From: CAYYWP01 sp050176585
GTDB lineage: Bacteria > Desulfobacterota > Binatia > HRBIN30 > CADEER01
Reading direction: 5' to 3'
Length of the DNA stretch: 25,019 nucleotides
NCBI GenBank assembly: GCA_050176585.1
Contig: JBFXHX010000045.1
Coordinates: forward strand, 1 to 25,019
The position numbers and the translations under genes were made by a program. How positions within the stretch are numbered: position 1 is the first letter of the stretch; each line of letters opens with the position of its first letter. Shown here one piece after another: positions 1 to 7,794 of this stretch. The notes below the pieces were generated by a model that was not told where the DNA came from, made no database searches, and worked only from the letters and a program-made list of their open reading frames with translations.

Positions 1-1495
1 CGATCGCATTCAGGTAGCGCGGCGTGCACTGCGTCGGCAGGATGGTCGAGGCGCTCGGGTTCGTCGGTCGGGTCACCTGGTTCGGCACGAGGTCCCCTGA
101 CCCGGGGCTGACCTCGCCGGGGTAGAGATCGAGGTTGGGGCAGCAGCGGAAGTCCGCGGGGTTGTCCTTTTGCGCGTCGTACGCCGCGCACTCCGCCGGT
201 GATTTCACCGGGGTGCACGCCGCGTCGTAGAACGAGAAGCGCGTGTCGCCGTCGTTGATGCCGGCGGTCGGTACGTTCAACCGGTGCTCGAACGTGGCCC
301 ATACCCATTCGGGGTTCCCGAACAGTGCCGGCATGTACACGATGTGCAAACCGACCAAACCCATCGTGTGCCGCGTACAGCGCTGCTCCGGGGTCGCATC
401 GGCGTCGTAGATGTTGAAAACACGCGTGTAGTAGAGTCCGGAGTCGGCCTCCTCTGCCGTGAGCTGTCGCCAGGCGGCTTTGATCTCGGTGGCGCCGATG
501 TCGCCGGGCTCCGGCGCGGCCGCGACGCGAGCGGAGGGGAACGCGCCCGTGGTCTCGCCGGGCGGCGCCTCGTAGTCGCGCGTGAGAGCCGGCTTGATGG
601 CGTCCAGGCTGACGCCCGTGCGCCAGTAATCGTTCTGGTTGACGATGAACTCCCACTCGGTGCGGTTCACGCGGATGTCGAAGAACACCGCCCGTCCGTT
701 CTGGTCGACGAGTGTCCCGCCACCGGCTTCCACGCTGTCGCCGAGTCCCCGCGACGCGCCGAGGTGGTGTGGTTTGCTCAAAAAGTGCTTCGAGACCTTG
801 GTCGACATCGTCAGCGTGGGGCCGTCGCACGGCGATGGCACGCCGAACAGCGCGAAGAGGGTGGGATAGTCGAGCCACACCGCCTCGGCGTGCGCGGTTC
901 CCGTCGACTCTTTGGCGCCGAGTTGGCTCGACGTGTCGGGGTAACCCGGCTCATTCGGATCGGCCGGCCAGTTGAGCGCGATGAACAGTTGCCAGGCCAG
1001 ATTGTCGGCGCTGGCCTGTCCGGGAGCCCAGGCGGGATGTTGTTTCGTCGGATTGCAGACATCCGCCGGGATGCAGTAGCTCGGTGCCACCGCTTCGATC
1101 GCCTCCGTGCACGAGTCGAATGCGCCGGTCATCGCGTCGCTCGCCATCGTCGGATTGGTCATGTCGTTGTTCGGGGTCTCCGCATCGACAAGAGCGCAAT
1201 CGTAAAACGTCAGGCGCTCCCGGCAGGTCGGATCCTGCTGGTACAGCGTCGTGCCCGCGTGCTTGCCGTCGATATACTGGGAATAGAGCGGGTAGCCCCA
1301 ATCGAAGGTGGGCCTCAGCGCGTTCAGTGCGGTGGTCGGCGTGGGCGTCGGAACCGCGGTCGCGGTTGCGGTCGCGCTGGCAGTGGCGGTCGGAGTCGAG
1401 ACTGCCCGTTCGTCATCATCACCGCACGCCAGGATCGTCAGCACCAAAACGGCGCACGCGGTGCGCGCCCGCATACGCTTTGCAATCGCAGCCAT
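1..1495 (-). CDS. large lipoprotein of unknown function, C-terminus off the left edge
   Basis: This reading frame stays open from an ATG at 1495 to the window edge (about 498 codons seen, no stop). The N-terminus is a lipoprotein signal: basic start, hydrophobic stretch, then a lipobox ending T-I-L-A-C with the lipidated Cys near residue 24. A low-complexity Thr/Ala/Pro linker follows (about residues 32-50), like the linkers in the GH9 cellulase of this window. The mature domain is rich in Trp, Asn and Cys and contains a W-Q-L-F-I-A-L-N-W-P motif near residue 155 and an F-D-I-R-V-N-R-T-E-W-E segment. A purine-rich AGAGGGGGA lies just upstream of the ATG. I do not recognise a characterised family; the W..F.ALNWP signature is reminiscent of uncharacterised exported bacterial proteins. 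It is transcribed divergently from the polymerase gene at 1667. The call as a real exported protein is firm; its function is unknown. Confidence 0.8.
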   Translation of the reverse strand, partial: MAAIAKRMRARTACAVLVLTILACGDDDERAVSTPTATASATATATAVPTPTPTTALNALRPTFDWGYPLYSQYIDGKHAGTTLYQQDPTCRERLTFYDCALVDAETPNNDMTNPTMASDAMTGAFDSCTEAIEAVAPSYCIPADVCNPTKQHPAWAPGQASADNLAWQLFIALNWPADPNEPGYPDTSSQLGAKESTGTAHAEAVWLDYPTLFALFGVPSPCDGPTLTMSTKVSKHFLSKPHHLGASRGLGDSVEAGGGTLVDQNGRAVFFDIRVNRTEWEFIVNQNDYWRTGVSLDAIKPALTRDYEAPPGETTGAFPSARVAAAPEPGDIGATEIKAAWRQLTAEEADSGLYYTRVFNIYDADATPEQRCTRHTMGLVGLHIVYMPALFGNPEWVWATFEHRLNVPTAGINDGDTRFSFYDAACTPVKSPAECAAYDAQKDNPADFRCCPNLDLYPGEVSPGSGDLVPNQVTRPTNPSASTILPTQCTPRYLNAI

Positions 1496-1654
1496 TCCGC
1501 CGTCCCCCTCTGCCCATGCCCGCGTCGCGTGGCGCTTACGCACGGTCGGCGCCACTATGCCTCATGGTAGTCGCCACCGGAAGGCGGAAAATCCCGCCGC
1601 GAACCGGCGCGAGAGCTCGCGCGCCGGTCTCCTGCCGGCTGCCGCTGAAGGCCG

Positions 1655-1660
1655 TATACT
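1655..1660 (+). promoter_or_regulatory. candidate -10 element (TATACT), possible leaderless start
   Basis: TATACT matches the -10 consensus at five of six positions and lies six bases before the GTG at 1667. No Shine-Dalgarno sequence is present between them. The position would put the transcription start at or next to the GTG. The -35 region is weak, so this is inferred from spacing only. Confidence 0.35.
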
Positions 1661-1666
1661 GGTCGC

Positions 1667-2977
1667 GTGGCGAGCAGGGGCGAACGGGTCGTGCTCGAGG
1701 TCGCCGGGCGGGAGATGGCAATCTCCAGTCCGCGCAAGGTCTACTTCCCGGACACCGGGATCACGAAGCTCGAGGTGGTGCAGTACTACGTGAGCGTGGC
1801 CGACGGCGCGTTGCGCGGAGCGGGAGGGCGGCCGAACGTGTTGGTGCGCTACCCCAACGGCATCCACGGCGAGTTCTTCTACCAGAAGCGCGCACCCGCG
1901 GCGCGGCCTCCGTGGGTAGAAGTCGTCGCGCTGCGCTTTCCCTCCGGCCGCGCGGCGGAGGAGGTCGTGCCGCGCGATGCAGCCGTGCTCGCGTGGATGG
2001 CGAACCTCGGCTGCCTGGATCTCCACCCCCATGCGGTCCGCGTGGAAGACCTCGAGCATCCGGACGAGCTGCGGGTCGATCTCGACCCGCTGCCGGGCAT
2101 TCCGTGGTCGCAACTGCAAACCGTGGCGGGCGTGGTGCGCGAGGTCTTGACCGAGCTCGGCATCGTCGGCTGGCCGAAGACCTCGGGGTCGCGAGGGATT
2201 CACGTGATCGCGCGCATACATCCCCGCTGGACGTTTACGGAGGTGCGGCGCGCGGCGCTCGCGCTTGCGCGCGAAGTCGAGCGGCGCGCCCCTGACCTCG
2301 CGACCAGCAAATGGTGGAAGGAGGAGCGCCACGGCGTGTTTCTCGACTACAACCAGAATGCGAAAGATCGCACGGTGGCCAGCGCGTACTCCGTGCGACC
2401 GCGTCCGGACGCGCGCGTGTCCGCGCCAGTCACCTGGGAGGAGCTCTTCGAGTGCGCCCCCGAAGACTTCACGCTCCGCACGATGCCCGCGCGCTTCGCG
2501 GCGGTCGGCGACCGGCACGCCGGCATCGATCGCAGCCCGTGCTCGCTGGAAGCGCTGTTGGAGCTGTCGGCGAGGCAGGAGGCGGAAGGCTTTGGCGAAG
2601 CGCCGTGGCCGCCTCATTACGCGCGGCAGCCCGGTGAGCCGCCGCGCGTGCAACCCTCGCGCCGCAGGGGCGCGCCAAAACCCGGCGGCGCGCGCCGGCC
2701 GGCGAAGCCGCTGATCGAGATCGGGCGAGCCGCGAGCCGAGACGCGGCGCTGGCCGGGTTGGAGCGCTGGAAAACACGCCATGCGCGCGCCGCCGCCCAC
2801 CTGCAACCGGCGGACGTCCTGGTCGACGCAATGCGCGGGCGCTCGTCGACCTGGACGCGCGTGCGGGTCAACCTCGAGCACGTGCCGCAGGCACTGCGCC
2901 CGCGCCAGGAGGCGCTCGATCCCGAGTACGATCCCTACGCTTCTCGTGCGCGCGGCGCCGGAAAAAAACGGAGTTGA
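1667..2977 (+). CDS. LigD-type DNA polymerase/primase, stand-alone (NHEJ polymerase domain)
   Basis: A 436-residue protein of the archaeo-eukaryotic primase superfamily as found in bacterial LigD. In end joining this domain fills gaps and adds nucleotides, often ribonucleotides, at double-strand breaks. The polymerase domain spans about residues 10-290. The catalytic D-L-D motif is at 138-140, the K-T-S-G-S-R-G-I-H-V substrate-binding motif at 171-180, and the third acidic residue is likely D227 in F-L-D-Y-N-Q-N, followed by the usual A-K-D-R-T-V-A-S-A-Y-S-V-R. The C-terminal 100 or so residues form a basic, Pro/Arg-rich linker and a small conserved-looking tail, with no phosphoesterase or ligase domain. 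The start is GTG at 1667; no earlier in-frame start makes a better N-terminus. It converges on the ligase gene at 3074-4168, so the usual fused LigD activities are split over two genes. Confidence 0.9.
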   Translation: MASRGERVVLEVAGREMAISSPRKVYFPDTGITKLEVVQYYVSVADGALRGAGGRPNVLVRYPNGIHGEFFYQKRAPAARPPWVEVVALRFPSGRAAEEVVPRDAAVLAWMANLGCLDLHPHAVRVEDLEHPDELRVDLDPLPGIPWSQLQTVAGVVREVLTELGIVGWPKTSGSRGIHVIARIHPRWTFTEVRRAALALAREVERRAPDLATSKWWKEERHGVFLDYNQNAKDRTVASAYSVRPRPDARVSAPVTWEELFECAPEDFTLRTMPARFAAVGDRHAGIDRSPCSLEALLELSARQEAEGFGEAPWPPHYARQPGEPPRVQPSRRRGAPKPGGARRPAKPLIEIGRAASRDAALAGLERWKTRHARAAAHLQPADVLVDAMRGRSSTWTRVRVNLEHVPQALRPRQEALDPEYDPYASRARGAGKKRS

Positions 2978-2981
2978 CGCA

Positions 2982-3072
2982 GACTTTCACCGCCGAGGCG
3001 CCGAGGCACGGAGATCGCGTGCTCGCGATCATCCCCGCAGCCTCCGCGCCGCAGCGTCTCTGCAGTAAAGTC
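2982..3072. repeat. 91-bp palindromic dispersed repeat, likely bidirectional terminator
   Basis: The gap between the stop codons at 2977 and 3074 is almost entirely an imperfect palindrome. The outer ends read GACTTTCACCGC (from 2982) and, on the opposite strand from 3072, GACTTTACTGC. The arms carry related GGCGC.GAGGC segments (2998 onward and 3050 backward). The centre is a perfect 7-bp stem GATCGCG/CGCGATC (3013-3019 with 3024-3030) around a four-base loop. A related single arm occurs at 16341-16372, and a weaker copy may lie at 7662-7714. Its place between convergent genes fits a terminator on both strands, although there is no T-tract. Confidence 0.75.
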
Positions 3073-3073
3073 A

Positions 3074-4168
3074 TCACCGTCGGCCGAAGATCTGGGCGAG
3101 CTCGGCCGGCGGGGTGACCTCGAGCTGATCGTAGCGGCAGTCCTCCGGCCCTTTGTCCGGACGCCAGCGCTGAAAGAGGGTGGCATGGCGGAACCGATCG
3201 CCCTGCAGGTGGTCGTATTTGACCTCGCATACGCGCTCGATCCGCAGCGGCTCCCACGAAAGGTCTTTCCCCGCGCTCCATCGGCTCTGCGCCCCCGGCA
3301 TGCGCACGTCGCCGTCCGCGACCTTCGCCCAGTCGCGCCAGGGGTGCGACGCAAGGGCGTTCTTGCGCAGCGGCTCGAGCTCATGTGCGAGCTGCCGGCG
3401 CATCGCCATCGGAAACGAGGACGCGATGCCGACGTGATGCAGCGCGCCGGCATCGTCGTAGAGCCCGAGCAGCAGTGAGCCGACCAGCGTGCCGGGCCCC
3501 TGCTTGTACCAGCGGAACCCCGCCACCACGCAGTCCGCGGTGCGGACGTGCTTGACCTTCACCATCGCCCGCTTGCCGGGCTGATACGGGATGCTCTCGT
3601 GCTTGGCGACCACGCCGTCGAGCCCGGCGCCTTCGAACCGATGGAACCATTCATTGGCGATGCGTCGGTCGCGGTGGCACGGCGTCACATGCACGCTGCC
3701 GGACACGCCGCCGAGCTCCTGTTCGAGCAGCGCGCGCCGCTCGACTTGCGGCAGCGCGCAGATGTCGCGGCCATCGCCGGCGAGCAAGTCGAAGGCGACG
3801 AAGGACGCCGGCGTCTCTGCCGCGAGCTTTTTCACGCGCGAGGCCGCCGGGTGTAAGCGCAGTTGCAGCGCGTCGAAGTCGAGGCCGTGGTCGGTGGCGA
3901 TCACGATCTCGCCGTCGACGACGCAGCGCGGCGGCAAGGTTTGCCGGAAGACTTCGTCCAGCTCGGGAAAGTAGCGGTCGAGCGGCTTCAGGTCGCGGCT
4001 TTGGATGAACAAGCGGTCGCGGTCGCGGAACACGATGGCGCGGAAGCCGTCCCACTTCGGCTCGAACAGCCAGCCCTCGCCGGCGGGCAATGCGGTCGCG
4101 AGCTTCGCCAGCATCGGCTCGACCGGCGGCGCGATGATGAATCCCGCGCTCGAGCCCCTGGTGGCCAT
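3074..4168 (-). CDS. ATP-dependent DNA ligase, LigD/LigC-type, stand-alone
   Basis: This protein seals nicks or joined ends using ATP through a covalent lysyl-AMP intermediate. Numbering from the ATG at 4168 (364 residues), motif I is E-P-K-W-D-G with the nucleophile at K38. Motif III is V-V-D-G-E-I-V near 83-89, motif IV is E-G-A-G-L-D-G-V-V-A-K near 179-189, and motif V is M-V-K-V-K-H near 202-207. An OB-fold domain follows, typical of LigD ligase domains. The frame could open at 4219, but the ATG at 4168 is chosen because it shares its A with the TGA of the upstream exonuclease III gene (TGATG). This is a typical translational coupling arrangement, and the family-like N-terminus begins soon after. 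With the polymerase at 1667-2977 it makes up a split LigD; no Ku or phosphoesterase is in the window. Confidence 0.9.
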   Translation of the reverse strand: MATRGSSAGFIIAPPVEPMLAKLATALPAGEGWLFEPKWDGFRAIVFRDRDRLFIQSRDLKPLDRYFPELDEVFRQTLPPRCVVDGEIVIATDHGLDFDALQLRLHPAASRVKKLAAETPASFVAFDLLAGDGRDICALPQVERRALLEQELGGVSGSVHVTPCHRDRRIANEWFHRFEGAGLDGVVAKHESIPYQPGKRAMVKVKHVRTADCVVAGFRWYKQGPGTLVGSLLLGLYDDAGALHHVGIASSFPMAMRRQLAHELEPLRKNALASHPWRDWAKVADGDVRMPGAQSRWSAGKDLSWEPLRIERVCEVKYDHLQGDRFRHATLFQRWRPDKGPEDCRYDQLEVTPPAELAQIFGRR

Positions 4169-5058
4169 CAACGCCCGCTTGTGCGTCTCGCGGCGATGCG
4201 GCCTGCGGCGGACGACCACCCCGCGTCGAACGGGTGACCGGGCTCGTCGATGTCGATCGCGAGTGGAGCATGGTCAGAGGGCACCGGCTTGCCTTTCCGC
4301 GCTTCGCGATCGATCTCGGCCCACACCGTCCGCCGCGCCACCGGATCGGTGGCCAGCAGGTGATCGATGCGCATGCCGAAATTCTTGTGGAAGTTCCCGG
4401 CGCGGTAGTCCCACCACGTGTAGCGGCCCGGCTCGGCGTGATGCAGGCGGTAGGCATCGAACAGCCCCCAGCGGCAGAGTCGGGCAAACGCCTCGCGCTC
4501 GGGCGGTGAGACGTGCGTGCCGCCGTGACAGGCGCGCGGATCCCACACGTCTGCATCTTCGGGCGCCACATTGAAGTCGCCGCCCACCACCAGCGGCTCC
4601 GTGGGCGCGGCCGCCTCGGCGAGCCAGCGCGCCAGGCAGTCGAACCACGCGAGCTTCGCTTCGTAGAAGGGGGAGCCGACGACCCGGCCGTTCGGCGCGT
4701 ACACGGATGCCACGCGCATGCCGCCGCACGTGGCGGCGATCATGCGCGCCTCGGCGAGCGGCTCGTCATCGCCGGCATCTGCCGTCTCGGCAGGGCGCAG
4801 CGGTTTCCCGAAGTTCGTGACCACGCCGCTCAGCCCGCAGCGGCTGGCGATGGCGACGCCGTTCCAGCGCCCCTCGCCGTGATGCGCGAGGTCGTAGCCG
4901 GCGGCTTGAAACGCCCGCGCGGGCGCATCGCGATCAGCCAGTTTCGTCTCCTGCATCAGCAGCACGTCTGGGCGCGCCCGCTCGAGCCACCAGATCACCT
5001 TGTCCAACCGCGCTTTCAGCGAATTGACGTTCCAGGTAGCGATCCGCACACGCGCCAC
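4168..5058 (-). CDS. xthA: exodeoxyribonuclease III / AP endonuclease family protein
   Basis: A 296-residue member of the exonuclease III (EEP) family, which cleaves 5' of abasic sites and trims 3' blocking groups. Visible active-site motifs are A-T-W-N-V-N (N10), Q-E-T-K (E37), S-V-Y-A-P-N-G (Y120), G-G-D-F-N-V-A-P (D161, N163), G-M-R-I-D-H (D232) and the C-terminal S-D-H-A-P (D262, H263). The frame opens upstream to 5154, but the GTG at 5058 is preferred: it begins V-A-R-V-R-I-A-T-W-N exactly as the family does, and GGTGAT, complementary to the 16S 3' end, lies a few bases upstream. Its stop overlaps the ligase start by one base, so the two are probably co-translated. The pairing suggests that 3'-end cleaning is supplied together with ligation. 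Confidence 0.92.
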   Translation of the reverse strand: MARVRIATWNVNSLKARLDKVIWWLERARPDVLLMQETKLADRDAPARAFQAAGYDLAHHGEGRWNGVAIASRCGLSGVVTNFGKPLRPAETADAGDDEPLAEARMIAATCGGMRVASVYAPNGRVVGSPFYEAKLAWFDCLARWLAEAAAPTEPLVVGGDFNVAPEDADVWDPRACHGGTHVSPPEREAFARLCRWGLFDAYRLHHAEPGRYTWWDYRAGNFHKNFGMRIDHLLATDPVARRTVWAEIDREARKGKPVPSDHAPLAIDIDEPGHPFDAGWSSAAGRIAARRTSGR

Positions 5059-5165
5059 CTTATCACCGCTGTGGGCCGGCGCCACGGACGCGTGCTCGCG
5101 TGATGCATCCGGCGGGGCGCGGCATCGCGCTTTCACATCGGCGCGCGATCGCATAGATCGCGCTC

Positions 5166-6950
5166 GTGCGGACTCGTGGGCGGGGAGGGCGCAGCGCGGC
5201 CGACACCGGTGCGTGCGCGCTGCGCGTCAGCTGCGGGATCGCGGCGGCGCTCATCGCGCTGCTGGCGCTCGCGGGTTGCTCGGACGCGCCGGATGCCGCC
5301 TGCAACGGGTACGCGCGCTCGGATCTGCTCTGGGATGTCGCGTTTGGCGACGCGGGTTTCGTCGCCATCGGGAACAGCGGGGCCGTCGCTACCTCCGCCG
5401 ATGGCACCGCCTGGCAGGAGCGCCAGGCGCCCACGGGCGTGACGCTGCGCGGCATCGCCTTCGCGCGCGGCCGTTACGTCGCAGTCGGCGCCGCGCAACT
5501 GGTGCTGGTGAGCGACGATGGTCGGGAATGGCGCGCGTGCGGCACCCCCGGGCCGTCGATGCTGGGCGGGGTCGTCGACGGCGACGCGGGCTTGATCGCG
5601 GTCGGCAGCGGCGGTGTGATCCTCGCATCGGACGACGGGTGTTCGTGGCAGTCGGTCGACAGCGGCACGGTGCAGAATTTCTTTGCCGTCGCGTTCGGCG
5701 CCGGCACCTACGTCGCGGTCACCTCGGCCGGCAGCATCTGGGCCTCACCCGATGGACGCGCATGGGAACCGGTGCACACCGGCTCGCCGTGGTTGTGGGA
5801 TGTCGTGTACGCGGACGGCCGGTTCGTCGCGGTGGGTGCGGGCGCGGCACTGACGTCGACCGACGGCCGCGACTGGATGGCGGCTCCGCCGGGGAGCGTT
5901 GGAGCGGTTCGCGGCGTGACCTGGGGCGCCGGCCGCTTCGTCGCCGTCGGCGGTCCGGGTGAGATTTTCGTGTCCACGGATGGCAGTGCGTGGGCACCCG
6001 GTGAGTTTCCGAGCGCCGAACAACTCTGGCGGGTAGGCTTCGGCGCTGGCGGATTTGCGGTGGTCGGCCCGGCGGGTTTGATCGACACATCAGCCGACGC
6101 GAGCACCTGGACGGCGCGGAGTTGCGCGGTGGATGCGCTGTACGGCGCCGCGGCGTCGCCCGACCGCTACCTGGCCGTGGGGACGAACGGAGCGATGGTC
6201 ACGTCCGCGACCGGCCGGCATTGGACCCGGCTGGCGAGCGTCACCGATCAGGAGTTGCGCGGCGCGGCGTGGGGGGACGGCGTGTGGCTCGCCGTCGGCG
6301 CTTCGGGCACCATCCTGCATTCCGTCGACGCCGCGGAGTGGTCCGCGGTCGCGTCGGGCGTACAGGACGAGTTGTGGAGCGCGGCGCGCGGCGCCGCGGG
6401 CTGGGTCATCGTCGGCGCCGCTGGAACCGTGCTGACCTCGTCGGACGGAACGGCATGGATCCGCCGCCCGACACCCACGCGCGAGCTGCTGTTCTCGGTG
6501 GTCGCGACAGACGACGGGTACGTGGCCACGGGTACGAGTGGCGCGATCCTGCGCTCTCCAGATGGCGCGCAGTGGCATCACGAGGACTCCGGCACGGTCC
6601 AGACCTTGCGCTCGGTCTCCCTGCACGGCGACGCGTTGATCGCCGTCGGCATGGGCGGCACTGCGCTGATCGCCCACCCGGGCGAGCCCTGGGTCGCGGG
6701 CGATACGGGCTCCTTCGTCACGCTCCGCGCCGCGGCCAGCGACGGGGAGCAGATCGTCGCCGTCGGCGACGGCGGCGCGCTTCTGCGTTCATTCGACGGC
6801 GAGCGGTGGGCGGCCGAGGCGTCGCCGATCGCTGAGGAGCTCTTTGCGATCGCGCGCGGCCCGCGGGGCTTCGTCGCGGTCGCCGGTGTAGATACGATCA
6901 TCTTCTCACCAGACGGCCGTAGCTGGTCGAGGAGGCGCGTTCGCCGCTGA
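5166..6950 (+). CDS. lipoprotein with 14 beta-propeller repeats (Ycf48/BNR-like)
   Basis: A 594-residue exported lipoprotein. The signal peptide ends in the lipobox L-A-G-C (C38). The rest is a chain of about 40-residue repeats of the form G.FVAVG..G.I..S.DG..W. I count 14 such units by their terminal S-x-D-G-x-x-W-type turn, from T-A-W near residue 80 to R-S-W near the end. This fits two seven-bladed propellers. The repeats resemble the photosystem II assembly factor Ycf48 and sialidase (BNR) propeller families, whose members bind proteins or glycans rather than sharing one enzyme activity. I see no catalytic signature. The start is the GTG at 5166, with no Shine-Dalgarno but a CATAGAT sequence about eight bases upstream. 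It is divergent from the exonuclease gene. Probable role: cell-envelope binding or scaffold protein. Confidence 0.85.
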   Translation: MRTRGRGGRSAADTGACALRVSCGIAAALIALLALAGCSDAPDAACNGYARSDLLWDVAFGDAGFVAIGNSGAVATSADGTAWQERQAPTGVTLRGIAFARGRYVAVGAAQLVLVSDDGREWRACGTPGPSMLGGVVDGDAGLIAVGSGGVILASDDGCSWQSVDSGTVQNFFAVAFGAGTYVAVTSAGSIWASPDGRAWEPVHTGSPWLWDVVYADGRFVAVGAGAALTSTDGRDWMAAPPGSVGAVRGVTWGAGRFVAVGGPGEIFVSTDGSAWAPGEFPSAEQLWRVGFGAGGFAVVGPAGLIDTSADASTWTARSCAVDALYGAAASPDRYLAVGTNGAMVTSATGRHWTRLASVTDQELRGAAWGDGVWLAVGASGTILHSVDAAEWSAVASGVQDELWSAARGAAGWVIVGAAGTVLTSSDGTAWIRRPTPTRELLFSVVATDDGYVATGTSGAILRSPDGAQWHHEDSGTVQTLRSVSLHGDALIAVGMGGTALIAHPGEPWVAGDTGSFVTLRAAASDGEQIVAVGDGGALLRSFDGERWAAEASPIAEELFAIARGPRGFVAVAGVDTIIFSPDGRSWSRRRVRR

Positions 6951-6963
6951 CTTACCCGGTCAG

Positions 6964-7011
6964 GCCCTGAATGGATCGCTGCGGACTAGTCGGGGCGCCT
7001 CATTCAAGGGC
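6964..7011 (+). terminator. hairpin downstream of the propeller lipoprotein
   Basis: GCCCTGAATG (6964-6973) pairs with CATTCAAGGGC (7001-7011), giving a 10-bp stem with one bulged base and a 27-base loop, 14 bases after the stop codon. There is no T-run, so it may be a factor-dependent terminator or an mRNA-stabilising hairpin. Confidence 0.4.
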
Positions 7012-7113
7012 TTCGCTGTACAAAATGCATGCGCGGGCCGCTTGCGCAGCGCAGGTTCCAGCACATCGATCGTGGCACGAAACACGCTTCTGCGCTGGCA
7101 GAGGAGATACGAC

Positions 7114-7614
7114 ATGACGAGAAGCGCTGAACTCGTGCTGGCAGCTGCGGGTGCGCTGTTCGTGGCCGCCTGCAGCCCTTACGGAACCAGCCCCGGCGGC
7201 GGGTCGATCTTTGGCGGCGATCGATACTACGGTTGCACCCTCAACAACAACGAATACGCCAATGGGGCAGCCATTTGCCGCGGAGGTGTCGAGCGCTACT
7301 GCGACAACGGGCGTTGGGTGAACACCGGCAATAGCTGCGGCGATAACGTCGCGAACCGCGGTTGCACGTTCAACGGGCGCGTCTTCGCCGACGGCAAGGC
7401 CAGTTGTCAAAACGGCGAGCGGTACCGGTGCAACGGCGGTCAATGGATGAACACCGGGCGCGTCTGCGGTAATGCGCAGCAGCAAGCGCGGACGAGCAAT
7501 AGCTGTCGGTTCAACAACCAGGTGATCGCGCCGCAGTCGACCATTTGCCGCCAGGGGAGAACCTACCGGTGTGAAAACGGGCAGTGGCGAAACCTGCGGG
7601 TCGCGTGCCGCTAG
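7114..7614 (+). CDS. small lipoprotein with three four-cysteine repeats
   Basis: A 166-residue protein. The ATG at 7114 is preceded by a strong AGAGGAGA ribosome-binding site, so an upstream start in the same frame (7042) is not needed. A short signal peptide ends in V-A-A-C with the lipidated Cys at residue 20. After a Gly-rich spacer there are three tandem modules with exactly the same cysteine spacing: C41-C55-C63-C75, C84-C98-C106-C118 and C131-C145-C153-C165 (C-x13-C-x7-C-x11-C). Each module contains the sequence type Y-x-C-x-N-G-x-W. The pattern suggests small disulfide-bonded domains, two bonds each, displayed on the outer membrane or in the periplasm. The C-x-N-G-x-W turn recalls von Willebrand type C-like or other extracellular modules, but I cannot assign a family. 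It sits between a propeller lipoprotein and a secreted cellulase. Confidence 0.85.
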   Translation: MTRSAELVLAAAGALFVAACSPYGTSPGGGSIFGGDRYYGCTLNNNEYANGAAICRGGVERYCDNGRWVNTGNSCGDNVANRGCTFNGRVFADGKASCQNGERYRCNGGQWMNTGRVCGNAQQQARTSNSCRFNNQVIAPQSTICRQGRTYRCENGQWRNLRVACR

Positions 7615-7661
7615 TGGTGAACCTCTCCCGTTCGAACGATAACGGTAACAGCGCGAAAGAC

Positions 7662-7698
7662 GGCGCGGAGGCGACAGTGCTCATGTCGAGCCCGCGCC
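7662..7698. terminator. two-part hairpin between lipoprotein and cellulase genes
   Basis: GGCGCGG (7662-7668) pairs perfectly with CCGCGCC (7692-7698). Inside it CGACA (7672-7676) pairs with TGTCG (7684-7688) around a seven-base loop. The right flank contains, on the minus strand, the 14-mer GCGCAGAGGCGCGG that is also in the repeat at 16341-16372, so this may be a worn copy of that repeat family. It lies 48 bases after the lipoprotein stop. Confidence 0.45.
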
Positions 7699-7794
7699 TC
7701 TGCGCTTCCAAGATCTCAGGCGGGCGCTGAGCCGACTGCAGCAAAAGCGCGCAACGGCGCATCGAGCGGGTACCGACTCCGGAGGTACCTACTC

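Noticed and set aside
1336..1404. Possible tandem repeat array
   Set aside because: The repeated GGTCGCGGT-like words are the reverse strand of codons for the lipoprotein's Thr/Ala/Pro linker, not an independent repeat or CRISPR.
284..1570. 428-codon plus-strand open frame
   Set aside because: It lies antisense to the lipoprotein frame, which has a signal peptide and protein-like composition; the plus-strand translation is low-complexity Arg/Gly/Val.
1562..2881. 439-codon minus-strand open frame
   Set aside because: It is a shadow of the LigD-type polymerase gene, which has clear catalytic motifs on the plus strand.
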